A stretch of 64,000 bases of DNA from Microcebus murinus. Lineage: Eukaryota > Chordata > Mammalia > Primates > Cheirogaleidae. The position numbers and the translations under genes were made by a program. Each line of letters begins with the position of its first letter. Position 1 is the first letter of the stretch. The notes under the pieces were generated by a model. That model saw only the letters and a program-made list of their open reading frames with translations, did not search any database and was not told the origin of the DNA. Shown piece by piece: positions 12,986 to 24,475 of the stretch. Where the stretch lies: NCBI RefSeq assembly GCF_040939455.1, contig NC_134136.1:107620014-107684013 (forward strand), written 5' to 3'.

Positions 12986-13000
12986 ATGATATATATTTTA

Positions 13001-13544
13001 AAATGAAGACTGGTCCTTGCTTATAATTCAATGTTAACCATTAAGAATTGTATCATAAAATGGATGGCATATTCATTAGAAAGAACTGAGTATGATAAAC
13101 TGAAAAGTAAAAAAGGAGTGAATTCTAACTAATTGAAAACTCTAAAGACATTATTTTATATTAATTTGGAAGGGCCAGGTGATATTCCCAACTTATTCAA
13201 TTATTTAACACAGTTTCAAGCATTATGATTAATACAGCTTCACACAATAAGCTGGAAAGAAACAGACTTGATAGGTAAAATATTTATATAAAGTTCATAA
13301 ATTTATTGATTTAGAAAAAAATATTCTGTGCTATTTCTGCTTCCTTTCTTTACAGCAGTCTCTATAGTTGAAATGTTACATATACTATAAAGGCACACAT
13401 TTCTTAGGTGTTTTTTGTTTTTTAAATCTCACTTTAGGTAAGTCTAATGGTAAAATATGCTAGTTTATGGGCTAGTTTATCAGCACTGGGCCAGAAAAAA
13501 TAAGATCAATAGGATTCATGCAATTTGGTGATTGCCCCCAAAAC
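13001..13544. other. AT-rich DNA between retrocopy and L1M
   Basis: No gene or repeat is recognised with confidence. It may be decayed L1M sequence, because L1M lies on both sides. Confidence 0.5.
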
Positions 13545-14525
13545 AAATAATTTTACCAATGTTTTGATAGGAACTGCATTAAAACTATAGATTAATTTGG
13601 GATGAATTGACATATTTACCACATCCTCCAATTCTATGAACACAGTGTTTATCTCCATTTATTTAGGTATTTAATTTATTTCATCAGTTTTTTAGGTAGT
13701 AGCATATGAATTCTATACATATTTTATTAGAATCATAAATGTTTTACTTTTTTGAGTAACTATAAGATATTACATTAAAAATTTTAGCTTACAGTTCATT
13801 GCTTGTATACAAAAATACAATCAATTTTTAAGAAATTTCATTGTGGTAAGAATACTTAAATGAGATCTATTCACTTAATAGATTTTTAAGTGCATAATGC
13901 ACTATTATTATCTATAGACACAATGTTGTACAGATCTCTAGAACTTAGTCATCATGCATAAATGAAACTTCACTTCCATTTTTTAGCAATTGATTTTATA
14001 TGTTGATCTTTTATCTGAGACCTTGTTAAACTCATTATTTCCAACAGTAATTTGTAGAATATATGGAATTTTTTCTTGCATTTTTTACTGGCTAGAACTT
14101 CCAGTACTATGAATAGTGGGCCTAAAAACAGATATCTTTGCCTTGATCCTAATATTAGGAAGAAAGCTTTAAAATCTTTCACCATTATTATGATGCTATA
14201 GGATTTTTTAGATGTTCTTTATCAAGTTGAGGAAGTCTTCCTCGATTCCTAGTTTTCTGAATTTTATCATGAGTATCAAATTTTGCCAAACCTTTTCTCC
14301 CTGCATCAATTGATATGATAAAGTGATTATTCTTTAGCCTCTTATCATGATGTGTCAAATTTTGTTAAGGTGTTTTATTTGTCTCTATATCCATGAGCGA
14401 TAGTGGTCTGAAGTTTGTTAACTTTGGACTGTGCTTGTCTGCTTTTGATATCAGAATACTTTTTGTCTCATAAAATATATTTGGAAGTGTTGCCTCCTCT
14501 TCTGTTTTCTGGAAGATAACAGTTC
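13545..14525 (-). mobile_element. Old L1M LINE, ORF2 reverse-transcriptase region
   Basis: Minus-strand L1 landmarks appear in order: GGAACTGCATTAAAACTATAG, then CTAGAACTTCCAGTACTATGAATAG, then TCATAAAATATATTTGGAAGTG. This is the direction expected if it is the 5' continuation of the copy at 8906-11300. About 13835-13985 is instead a separate L1 3'UTR fragment inserted inside it, and resembles the stretch at 9885-10060. Confidence 0.7.
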
Positions 14526-15440
14526 TTTTCTTTCACCACAAGAAAAATATCATGCCACTTCCTTCTGGCTTCCATGGTTTCACATCAGAAATCCTCTGTC
14601 ATTTGAACTTCTTTTGCTTATACAAAAAAATACCCTTTCTCTTTCGCTGCTTTCAAGATTTATTTATTTTTATCACTAGTTTTCAGATGTTTGATTATGA
14701 TGGTTCTAAGAATGGGGTTCTTTGCATTTATTCTATTTGTTCACTCAGCTCTTTGATCTGTAGGGTTTTGTCTTTTATCAAATTTGGTATTGTTTATTCA
14801 TAATTTCTTTGAGTACTTGTTCAGAAACACCCCTTGTTTTTCTCTCTTTTTAGGACTCTGATGACATGAATAATAGATCTTTTATTATAAACAGATCACA
14901 GAGGGTCTATTTATTTTTTTATCATTTTATTTTCTTTCTTATTGATACTGTGTAATTTCTATTGTCCTATCTTCCTGTGCATAGATTGTCCCCTCGAGTT
15001 CATCCCCCCACCCCATTTTGTTGAGATCATATATTGAATTTTATGTTGATTACTATATTTTAATTTCTAAAATTTCTTGTTGTTCTATATGTATTCTATT
15101 TCTTTCTGATATTTTCTATTTTTTATTTGTTACAGGGAAGTTTGTAAATGTTTGTTGAATAATTTCTATAATGGTTACTTTAATATCCTTGCCAAATAAT
15201 TCCATCTGTGTCACATCGGAATAGGTGAGTACTGATTTGTTTTTTTCCTTCCAGTTAAGATTTTCCTTTATGGTATTTGGGATATTTTGTTATCAGGCTC
15301 TGGATCTATTTAAGTCTCTTTTAGATGACCCGCTCTGACTTCTCTGGTCGAAGATAGACGTAGTAGGCTGCTACCTTATTATTTCCAGGTGTGTGTAGAA
15401 GTCCAGGTTTCCCATTCAACCTATGTTGATACGTTGATAG
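14526..15440 (-). mobile_element. Old LINE-derived segment (L1M/HAL1-like)
   Basis: The segment has the order CTTCTGGCTTCCATGGTTTC, GATTATGATGGTTCTAAG, ATTTCTTTGAGTACTTGTTC, GGACTCTGATGACATGAATA, a common mammalian interspersed repeat that I associate with old L1-type LINEs. The exact family is uncertain. No coding potential remains. Confidence 0.5.
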
Positions 15441-16000
15441 CTGAGATTATTTTTTCTATGTGTATAATTAAATTAAGTAAACTCAATTTAATTTACCTAC
15501 AATATGAAAATAACAGCTACCTAATTTGCATATTGATTCCCTACCATTTACTGAGATAAATGTTTAGGAATTAATTGAAGTTTTTTAAAGATCTCTGAAT
15601 GAAACAAATGTATTATGAGTACAAAAAATTAAATGTATTGATGTCAGTGATGTCAGTCAGCTGACAATCGGTAACATTATTTAATAGTTATATTTTTTAT
15701 TATGTATTAGTGAAGATCCTGGTAGAAAATAAGTAGCAGATTAAAAAGCATTTAACAAAATAATTTGATGAAAGAACTATGGACAAATGGATAGGCAGGT
15801 TGATGAGAACAAATAAGGGATGGTGAGTCACCCAGGAAATAGCAAAAGGGAATTTGTTTCCAGCTCCAGGCCTGAAATGTCAAGGTGAAGGGATACTGTA
15901 TGTAGTTGGATAGCAACAGAAAAGCATAGTCACTACAAGAACTTTAGTGAGGCCTGTAGGAAGAAATATTAAGTCATTAAATATGAAATGTCTGATTTTG
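15441..16000. other. Unique AT-rich DNA, no gene seen
   Basis: I see no repeat family or coding signal. The mariner fossil starts somewhere near the right edge; its terminal inverted repeat is not visible. Confidence 0.5.
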
Positions 16001-16356
16001 AATCAAAAGTATATTGTATTATATCTCAAATAAGAGGCAGTACAATTAATCAAGGTAAGCAACTAAACTATCAACATAGTTTTGCCATCTTAAGAGTAGG
16101 TTGTTTATTCTATTAGTGAAGAAGCTTGCTTTCTAGCAAGTGGTTATGAAATTGTGAAAGGCAGTTTCCACACTTTATTGACAATTGAATATTTTTACTT
16201 GCAAGAAGTGGTTGTCAGTTGGTACAAAGTCTGGTGAATATGGTGGAAGACGAAGAGTTTCTAAGTCCAGACACTGTAGTTTGAGAAACGTTGTTTGTGT
16301 GATATATGCTTGAGTGTTGTCATGCAAGAGGATTGGTCTGTCTCTGTTGACCAACC
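16001..16356 (-). pseudogene. Mariner transposase fossil, C-terminal part
   Basis: The minus-strand translation gives a mariner C-terminal region: RPILLHDN, which carries the second catalytic-site Asp segment, then LPPYSPDFVPTDNHF, matching the YSPDL-P-D--F motif before the third catalytic Asp, then a tail ending LLRWQNYVDS. Stops interrupt it. Together with 17963-18425 it forms one element split by an L1. The sequence is closest to the HSMAR2-type (irritans-like) mariner as I remember it. The element is dead. Confidence 0.8.
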
Positions 16357-16370
16357 TCAGCTGTTTAATC

Positions 16371-17948
16371 TTTTTTTTTATATTTCAGCATATTACGGGG
16401 GTACAAATGTTTACGTTACATCTATTGCCTTTGTCCCACCTGAGTCAGAGCTTCAAGTGTGTCCATCCCCTAGATGGTGCACACCACACCCATTAGGTGT
16501 GTATATACCCATCCCCTCCTCCTCCTTCCCATCTGCCTGACACCTGATGAATGTTACTACTCTATGTGCACATAAGTGTTCATGAATAAGTACCAATTTA
16601 ATGTTGAGTACATGTGGTGCTTGTTTTTCCATTCTTGTGTAGTAGAATGGGCTCTGGCTCTATACAGGATAATGCAAGAGATGGTAGTTCACCTTTGTTT
16701 TTTGTGACTGAGTAGCACTCCATGTATACATATACCACATTTTATTAATCTACTCATGTATTGATGGGCACTTGCATTGTTTCCACATCTTTGCAATTAT
16801 GAATCGTGCTGCTATAAATATTCTAGTGCAGATGTCTTTTATATAGAATGTCTTTTTTTCCTTTGGGTAGATATCCAATAATTGGATTGCTGGATCAAAT
16901 AGTGGTTCTACTTTTAGCTCTTTGAGGTATCTCCACATTGCTTTCCACAGAGGTTGCACTAATTTGCAGTTCCACCCACAGTGTATGAGTGTTCCTATCT
17001 CTCCACATCCTCGCTGACATTTATTATTTTGGGACTTTTTGATAAAAGTCATTCTCCCTTTAGTTAAGTGATAACTCATTGTGGTTTGGATTTGCATTTC
17101 CCTGATGATTAGAGATGTTGAGCATTTTTTCATATGTTTGTTGGCCTTTAGTCTGTCTTCTTTTGAAAACTTTTTGTTCATGTCCTTTTCCCACTTTTTA
17201 ATGGGGTTGTCCAATTTTTTCTTGTTGATTTTTCCTGAGTTCTGTATAGATTTCAGTAATTGGTCCTTTATCAGATGTGTAACATGTAAATATTTTTTCC
17301 CATTCTGTAGGTTGTCTGTCTGCTCTCATGATAGTTTCCTTGGCTGTGCAGAAGCTTTTTAAATTGAGCTTCTTGTACCTGGATCAATGTCTCTCTGTCT
17401 TGAGGTTTATCCTGCTCTGCTGGAGTCATCAGTCACCAGGGACGGCTGGTAGGTAGGGAGCTCATAGTCCATGTACCCCTCAGCCCCTTGCAGGGCCCCA
17501 GAAGGAAAGGTCCTGTTCCCTGTGGATGCCTTCAGGTGGTGGATAAATTGTCTCTCTCAGCAGCCACAGGTAGGGGAGGGGAAGAGGAGAAAGAAACAAT
17601 ATGGCAGTAGCTGTCTCTGGGCTGGTGTCAGCAGGTCTCTCCAGCTGCTGGGGAGCCCACTAGCAGTCTGAGATGCAAGGGAGGGAAAATTTAACCATTC
17701 CACTTACCCTTGTCACTGGTCTCCAAGCCTCTCCAGGTTTAGACCCTGCCAATGCCTTTCTCCTTTCAGTTATGCTCTGCAACCTCATTCCATGGAGTCT
17801 CCTGTAGGTTCAGGCACCCTTCCTTCTGACCCTCATTCGATCTGTGTTTGTATTCCCTTTTTTTTTTTTATTTTCAACTAAAATCTTTTCTTCTTGCAGA
17901 GACATGCTGGCTGGAGGTGTTTCTGTGCTCCATCTTGCCCCTCACTTT
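16371..17948 (-). mobile_element. Internally deleted L1 with 5' end, inserted in mariner
   Basis: The 3' end is at 16371, with an A-tail (T run) and a terminus reading CATATTACGGGGGTACAAATG on the plus strand. ORF2 C-terminal sequence continues to about 17370. From about 17400 to 17944 the sequence is GC-rich 5'UTR that ends in GGGGCAAGATGGAGC on the minus strand, the usual start of a full-length L1 with a YY1-like site (17930-17937). ORF1 and most of ORF2 are absent. Target-site duplications are TCAGCTGTTTAATC (16357-16370) and TCAGCTGCTTAATT (17949-17962), 12 of 14 identical. Confidence 0.88.
16750..17214 (-). pseudogene. L1 ORF2p C-terminal remnant (154 codons open)
   Basis: The open frame matches the C-terminal part of L1 ORF2p: [16 protein letters not shown], then a Cys-rich stretch [14 protein letters not shown], then [18 protein letters not shown] and FDPAIQLL. 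It has no start of its own and lacks endonuclease and reverse-transcriptase domains, so it is only a fragment of the surrounding L1. Confidence 0.85.
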
Positions 17949-17962
17949 TCAGCTGCTTAATT

Positions 17963-18425
17963 ACAAGCCTCCTCATTATTTCATCCAATTGGTTACAGTA
18001 GACATCTGCTGTAATCGATTGACCAGGTTTCATGAAGCTGTAGTGGATAATACTGGTGCTGGACCACCAGACAGACACCATTAGAAATTTTGGATGAATA
18101 TTTGGTTTTGGACTCTGTTTTGGCACTTCATCTTTGTCTAAACATTGTGCAGAAAATGGTTGTGAATGTCAAAAAGAATCCATTTTTTCATTACATGTAA
18201 CAATATGGTGTAGAAATGGTTCACCTTTATTTCATGACAGCAAAGAAAGACAAGCTTTAAGGTGATTTCTCCTTTGACACTTGTTTAATTCATGCAATAC
18301 TCATCTATCCAGTTTCTTTACCTTGCTGATTTGTTTCAAATGGTCCAATACTGCTGGAATAGTAACGTCAAACCTTGCTGCTAATGAGATGGATTTTCAG
18401 GAAGAAAGTGGATCTGACCATAAAA
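17963..18425 (-). pseudogene. Mariner transposase fossil, N-terminal and central part
   Basis: On the minus strand the translation shows a helix-turn-helix-like stretch (HLKQISKVKKLDR), a degenerate first catalytic segment reading IVTCNEK (the usual Asp is replaced by Asn), and MVSVWWSSTSIIHYSFMKPG, a strong mariner motif. It leads into QLDEIMRRL at 17963-18000, where the L1 interrupts it. Several stops and frameshifts are present. The two halves are collinear with one mariner transposase. Confidence 0.82.
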
Positions 18426-18655
18426 GGGAAATATGAAGGATCCTTGTGGTGATAAAAATATTCTGTATTTGACTGTACTAATATTAATATCCTTATTGTG
18501 ATATAGTATTATGTAGTTTTGTGATATTTTGCCATTGGGAGAAACTGTATGAAATGGTACATGGGATCTTTCTGCATTATTTCTTATAGCTACATATGAA
18601 TTTATAGTTGTGTAAAAGTGAAAATAAAAGCTTATTTTAAAAATGATGGAAGAGA
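18426..18655 (+). mobile_element. L1ME-type 3' end
   Basis: The order GAAGGATCCTTGTGGTGAT, ATTCTGTATTTGACTGTA, GCCATTGGGAGAAACTG, TGCATTATTTCTTATAGCTAC is the 3'UTR of an L1ME/L1MD-class element on the plus strand. The same 3'UTR type recurs at 22156-22965. Confidence 0.75.
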
Positions 18656-20635
18656 ATGTTTAGCCTATGTGCCAAAGTTCGCAGACACCTCATAAAGGAT
18701 ATTGACATATATACATACAAAGAAATATAAGGTAAAAGAACACTGTAATGCCTAAATGAGATTACATAGCATTAATGCCATATTTACAATAGTTGCACTG
18801 TTACTTTTTGTTAAAAGGCTACCGTGACTAGGTTATATACTATAGCACAGTTAAAAGTTACAATTTTTCTCTAATTCAGGAAGATTCTAAACCTCCAAAT
18901 TAGAATTCTGGATATTTTTTAAACAAAATATTTAGAATGTCAGAAAAACAGACTCTATATGCCACTTTATTGTTATTTCACAAGTTCATTGATTGAAAGC
19001 CTGGACCAAGTTATTACTGTGTAAGAAAGAATAACAGAAATGATACAAATGTGTGTGAATGACATTTACATTGTAACTTCAGCAAATTTATAGGCTCAAA
19101 TTAAAATCCTTTCCTAACTTCTTTCTTTAAAAATGTGAAAAAAACAGTCCCCTACCTGTTAGAATAATTTGCTCTTAATACCAACAATTTTTGTCAATAG
19201 CAAGGCTAAGTTTTCATCCTGATAAAGTTTTTGTGAATGTTGAGTGTGTCATCCTAAGAAACAAGTGATGAGAACAGAACACCCAGCAATTTCAGCGCCT
19301 AACATTTAAGGACCTTCTTAGTTCTACATATTTTTAGCACACGATTATATGAAAGTGCCACAAGTATTTTAAAGAGTTTTATGAAATGGAGGGGCCCTAA
19401 GAAGCTTCATTCACTTCCTGACTAATCATTTGGAAAGGAAAGAAGGTTTGAGAGGATTTGTGTATCAGATGAAGCTGCACATGCTATTGTATATATTTAT
19501 ATATGTTAGAAAGAGAAAGAGAGAGAAATAGAGTCTATGATTGAGTGGCATACTATTTTTAATATCTTACTATAGAACACTTATAAAAGAAATGAAAAAA
19601 TGCACAAATAAAGACCATTTATAATTTGGTTCAAAAATTTCCCTGAGCCCCATAAGCTATATACTTACTCACTGAAGCCTGAATGTGGGAGCCTGTTGAT
19701 GGAAACCAGAGAAAATCTTTTATTTGACTTTAAATGAGGTCCATTTATCTTATTTTTTCCTGGCTACTATGCCCCTGAAATAGCTGGTAAACTAGCTTAT
19801 TTCCCACAATACTTAACTAAAGAGATACTTTAAAAATATTAAGAAATTATGAATAAAGTCATGACTTTATAGAGGTTATAATACTTCAATAAATATGGAT
19901 CACTGTGGGAAGGGGAGGGACAAATGGCTAAAACCATTTTTTCTCATCAATAAAGTTGAGAACTTTATATAAATATGTTAGCTATCAAGCCTGTTTATTG
20001 ACATCTTATTACCTATGAAGCTGTATTATTTGAATATTTGAAATTATATTAAATAATTGAATAAGTGGGGAAAATAACTCAGCACTTCCAAATTTATGTA
20101 AAATCATTCCTTTAGGGTTTTCAATTACTTAAGAATTCATTCCTTGTTCACTTCTAAATTTAGCACACTGGTTCTTCCTAAGAATTTGTCATGTGGTTTA
20201 TGATACAAGGATTATTGGCTAATATTGGAATATAAGCAAAGACCAGTCTTCATTTTACAACATGTATCATAAAACTGTAGGCTAAAGAAAAGCAATTAAA
20301 AAACACACTGATGCATGACTTTAATGTAATTAAAATACGTTTTGCATTCATGAAAAATTGTAGGTCTCTATCAATCCTCTGTAAACAATTATAACCTATC
20401 ATTTAAAATTATTTCAACATCATACACATATGGTGTATATTTAGCTATAGTCATTTAATTTTTTTAAATGGGCTTCCCTTTCAAAAATGTAATCTTAGAC
20501 CTTTTGTTATGCTCTCTTTGTGTAGTCAGATGCATACTAGACAAAAACACCATTATAGGTGTATTAGAAGTATGAAAACACAATCTAATCTCAATGCAAA
20601 GCACTGTTGTAAAACAGCGTGAAGAAAAAAATCAA
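18656..20635. other. Unique AT-rich DNA, no gene seen
   Basis: No recognised repeat or coding frame. Short GA-rich tracts occur near 19510-19530. Confidence 0.5.
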
Positions 20636-21774
20636 ACAAGACCTTGTAAGTGGAGAGATAATCTTGTGCTAATGGATTGGGACACTCAACATGGCAATGA
20701 TGTCAATTCTTTCCAACTTGATCTATAGGTTTAATGCAATTTCTGCTAAAATACCAACAGGGTCTTTTTCTGTGGACTTAGATAAGCTTATTCTAAGATT
20801 TGTATAGAAAAACACAAGTCCTATAATAGCTAAAGAAATCTCGACAAGGAAGAATAAAGTGGGTGGGATCACTCCACTCAATATTAAAGCTTACTCTATA
20901 GCTATGGTAATCAAGATGGTATGGAATTGGTGGAGGGAGAGATGCTATAGAACACAGAACCTATAAATAAATCCGTACAAATATGGCCAACTGATTTTTG
21001 AAAAAGTAAAATAAATCCCAAGGAGAAATTTTAACAGCCTTTCAATTTCCATAGCCTTTTTTAACAAATTGGTATTTGAGCAAGTGAACATCCACAGAAA
21101 AATAAATAAATAAATAAGTAAAAAGGCTGAACTTAAGTTTCACACCTTATGCAAAATTACCTCAAATGTTTAATGTAAAACATAAAACTATAACCTTTTA
21201 GGAAAACATATACAGAAAATTTTGTTACCTAGGGAAAGAATTTTTATGCTTGACACAAAAAGCACAATCCATAAAAATAAAAACTGATAAATTGGACTTC
21301 ATCAAAATTAAAACTTTGTTGTGCAAAGGACTCTGTTAAAAAGATGAAATACAAAGCACAGACTGGGAGAAAATATTTATGTATCAACTGTATGTAAAAG
21401 GACCAGTATCTAGAACATGTAAAGAATCTGTAAAACTCAAAAGTAAAAAATCAAATAATTCAATTACAGAATGGACAAAAAACATAAAAAGACATTTTAC
21501 TGAAGAGTAAAAACAGATGTCAAACACATGAAAAAAATATTCAATGTCACTAGCCATTAGGGAAATGCAAATTAGAAACACAGGGAGAGAAAAACTACAC
21601 ATCTAGCAGTATGGTTAAAAGAAAAAAATACGGACAGCACCAAATGTTGGCAAGGATAGGGAGAAACTGGATCACTCATACATTGCTGGAAAAATGTAAA
21701 ATGCTATAGTCATCCTGGAAAATAGTTTGTCAATTTCTTAAACAACCATTGTGTCTATATGCCACATTTTTATT
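20636..21774 (+). mobile_element. Old L1M LINE, ORF2 3' part
   Basis: Plus-strand L1 ORF2 landmarks occur in order: ATCTATAGGTTTAATGCAAT, then GGTGGGATCACTCCACTCAATAT, then ATAGCTATGGTAATCAAGATGG, then AAAATTAAAACTTTGTTGTGC, then AGGGAAATGCAAATTAGAAAC. There are frequent stops. The element continues at 22156 after a younger L1 3'UTR. Confidence 0.8.
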
Positions 21775-22155
21775 ATCTATTCATCTGATGATGGACAGAG
21801 TCTAAAAATTTGAACTCATAGAAGTAGAGAGTAGAATGACTGTGACCAGAGGCTAGGTGAGGGGGTGGATGGAAAAAAGGAAGATGCTAACCAAAAAGTA
21901 CGAAGTTTCAGTTAGATAGGAGGAATAAGCTTTAGTGATCTATTACATATACTGATTACTATAATATATAATGCATCATATATTTCAATATTGCTTACCG
22001 ATTAGATTTTAAATGTTTTCACCACACAGAAATAAGTATGTGAGGTGATGGATTTGTTAATTAGCCTAATTTAATCCTTACACATTGTAAACATACATCA
22101 AAGTATCACACTGCACCCCATAAATATACAGTTATTATTTGTCAATTAAAAATAA
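21775..22155 (+). mobile_element. L1MA-type 3'UTR inserted in the older L1
   Basis: The block begins near AGAAGTAGAGAGTAGAATG, continues through AGTTTCAGTTAGATAGGAGG and AGGTGATGGATTTGTTAATTAG, and ends at TTATTTGTCAATTAAAAATAA, a typical L1MA 3' end with a short A-rich tail. It interrupts the older L1. Confidence 0.75.
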
Positions 22156-22965
22156 TTTTTTCATTTATTATACTTCAGCATATTTGAAAAATGAACAAAC
22201 AACAAAATGAAATATGCAATTATTGCACAGTCCAAAAATTGCACTTCTGGGAATTTATTCCAGAGAAATAAAAACATAAGTCTACACCAAAACCCGTACA
22301 CAGTGTTCACAGGAGTTTTACTGGTAACACCCCCAAACTGTAAATAACAACAATGCATCTCAATCATGGAATAGTTAAACAACCTACACGATTGCCATAA
22401 CAATAAATGAATCAGCAACATTATATTAGCAATAAAATGTAGCAAAGTATAGCCATTTCAATAATTTAAATGGATCTTAAGAGAATTATGCCAAGCAAAA
22501 AAGTCAATTCTAAAGGATTAAATACTGTATAACTCCATTTGTATAATATTCTCACAATGACAAAATTATAGACATGTAGAATAGATTAATGATTACCACA
22601 GGTTAGAGATGGGATAGATTGATAAGACAGAGTTGGATGTTGTTCTAAAAGACCAACAAGAGGGATCCCTATGGTCATGAAACTGGTCTATATTTTGGCT
22701 ATCATGGTAGATAACACTAATCCATGTGTTAAAATTACAGTGAAATAAACACACACACACACACACATACATACAAGTACAAGTAAATCTTGGGAAATCT
22801 GAATTAGAGGGATTGATTGTATCAATATCCTCATTATGATGTTGTAATATAATTTGCAAGATGTTACCACTGGAAATAACTGGGTAAAAGTTAGACATTA
22901 TTTTTATAACTACACAAAATTATACAATTATTTGAAAATAAGATGTTCAATTAAAAAAATTGTTT
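22156..22965 (+). mobile_element. L1MD/L1ME-type 3' end
   Basis: The order CTTCTGGGAATTTATTCCAG, CAGGAGTTTTACTGGTAAC, GTATAACTCCATTTGTATAA, a CA-rich tract and CAAGATGTTACCACTGGAA is the L1MD/L1ME 3' region, including its own internal AC microsatellite (22748-22768). Confidence 0.78.
22748..22768. repeat. (CA)n microsatellite inside L1 3'UTR
   Basis: About 10 CA units. They correspond to the AC-rich segment of the surrounding L1 3'UTR. Confidence 0.9.
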
Positions 22966-23228
22966 AAGCTCACTCAGCTTATACCATAGCTCAGACTCAA
23001 ATGGAGGTACAAGGCCACTGCCCTTGCTTCTTGTCATTGCTCTATAGTGGCAACAGAAGCCCCTGGATGCAGGAAAGTAGACTAGAATTGGACTAAATGT
23101 ACATTTAAACCACCATTGGTTTAGAATCAGCTTTTGGGAAGGAACACAGATACTATGGTCTTGTCAAATAGTATGAGAATGTAATAATTAGGATAATGCT
23201 GCTCACCTCTGTAACATAATAGGTAGGG
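22966..23228. other. Unique DNA, no gene seen
   Basis: A short non-repeat segment. I see no feature. Confidence 0.4.
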
Positions 23229-23232
23229 GTGT

Positions 23233-23264
<32 letters not shown>
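23229..23264. repeat. (TG)n microsatellite
   Basis: About 17 TG units with one TA interruption, followed by imperfect TGTG units to 23279. Confidence 0.92.
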
Positions 23265-23497
23265 CCATGTGTCTGTGTCTATGAAAGCATGACACCTTGC
23301 AAAAGCAATCTTTCCATGCTTCACTTCAACTGTTAAATGCGGGATAATATTGGACCTAACTTACTGAGTTACAAATGAGTTAATACTAGTAATGCACATA
23401 AAATAGCAACTGGAACATAGCAAGTTATATGTGTTAGCTATTATCATCATCATTATTATCATTACTATTATTGTATATTATAATTTCAAAAAAAAGA

Positions 23498-24475
23498 AGA
23501 TAGACTAATGGTCAAGAAACATATGAAAAAATGCTCAACATCTCTAATCATCAGGGAAATGCAAATCAAAAACACAATGAAATATTATTCAGCTCCAGTA
23601 AGAATGACTTACATCAAAAAGTCCCAAAGCATGGGATTGCAAACCAGTACAACCTCTGTGGAAAGCAATGTGGAGATACCTCAAAGAGCTAAAAGTAGAA
23701 CTACCATTTGATCCAGCAATCCCATTACTGGACATCTACCCAAAGAACAAAAGACATTCTATAAAAAAGACATCTGCACTAGAATGTTTATAGCAGCACA
23801 ATTCACAATTGTAAAGCTGTGGAAACAACCCAAGTGCCCATCAATCCATGAGTGGATTAATAAAGTGTGATATATGTATACCATGGAGTTCTTTTCAGCC
23901 ACAGAAAAACAATGGTGATTTAACACCTCTTGTATTACCCTGGATAGAGCTGGAACCAATTCTATTAAGTGAAGTATCCCAAGAATGGAAAAAAAAAAAG
24001 TACTACATGTAATCACCATCAAATGGTATTAACTGATTAACGTTTAAGTACACATATAGTAATAACACTCATTGGGTGTTGGGCAGATGGAAGGGGGTAA
24101 CAGGGGATGGATATATGCACACCTAATGAGTGCGGTGCACACCATCTGGGGCAGGCGTCCTCAAACTACAGCCCGAGGGCCACATGTGGGTGTTTTTGCC
24201 CATTTGTTTTGTTTTACTTCAAAATAAGATATGTGCAGTGTGCATAGGAATTTGTTCATAGTTTTTTTGTTTTTTTTTAAACTATAGTCTGGCCCTCCAA
24301 TGGTCTGAGGGACAGTGAACTGGCCCCCTGTTTAAAAAGTTTGAGGACCCCTGATCTGGGGTATGGACACACTTGAAGCTCTGACTCAGGTGAGGAATAG
24401 GCAATATATGTAACCTAAATATTTGTATCCCCGTAATATTCTGAAATTAAAGAAAAAGAAAAAAAGTCCCCAATC
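23498..24475 (+). mobile_element. Strepsirrhine-type L1 3' end, first of a tandem pair
   Basis: 5'-truncated L1 carrying the end of ORF2 ([16 protein letters not shown] in frame at 23508) and the short 3'UTR ending GTATCCCCGTAATATTCTG plus an A/G-rich tail. Roughly 80 bp of ORF2 is missing near 23625. A hAT element sits in the 3'UTR at 24152-24353. The tail runs straight into another L1 at 24476. Confidence 0.9.
24152..24353. mobile_element. Non-autonomous hAT element inside an L1
   Basis: Terminal inverted repeats are CAGGCGTCCTCAAACT at the left and AGTTTGAGGACCCCTG at the right; the right one read in reverse complement matches the left at 15 of 16 bases. An 8-bp target-site duplication, ATCTGGGG, is present at 24144-24151 and 24354-24361, and the L1 sequence reads through if one copy and the element are removed. 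The 202-bp body has no coding capacity. The TIR and 8-bp duplication identify the hAT superfamily; I cannot name the family. Confidence 0.95.

Noticed and set aside
12349..12987. 212-codon minus-strand open frame as an intact gene
   Set aside because: Its first ~85 codons are the retrocopy 5'UTR and N-terminus read in the wrong frame; only the C-terminal part is PPP2R2D, and the deletions and frameshifts mark a pseudogene.
17081..17362. Plus-strand open frame with hydrophobic segments, and a similar one at 63358-63558 on the minus strand
   Set aside because: Both are antisense readings of the same L1 ORF2 region, which explains why they resemble each other.
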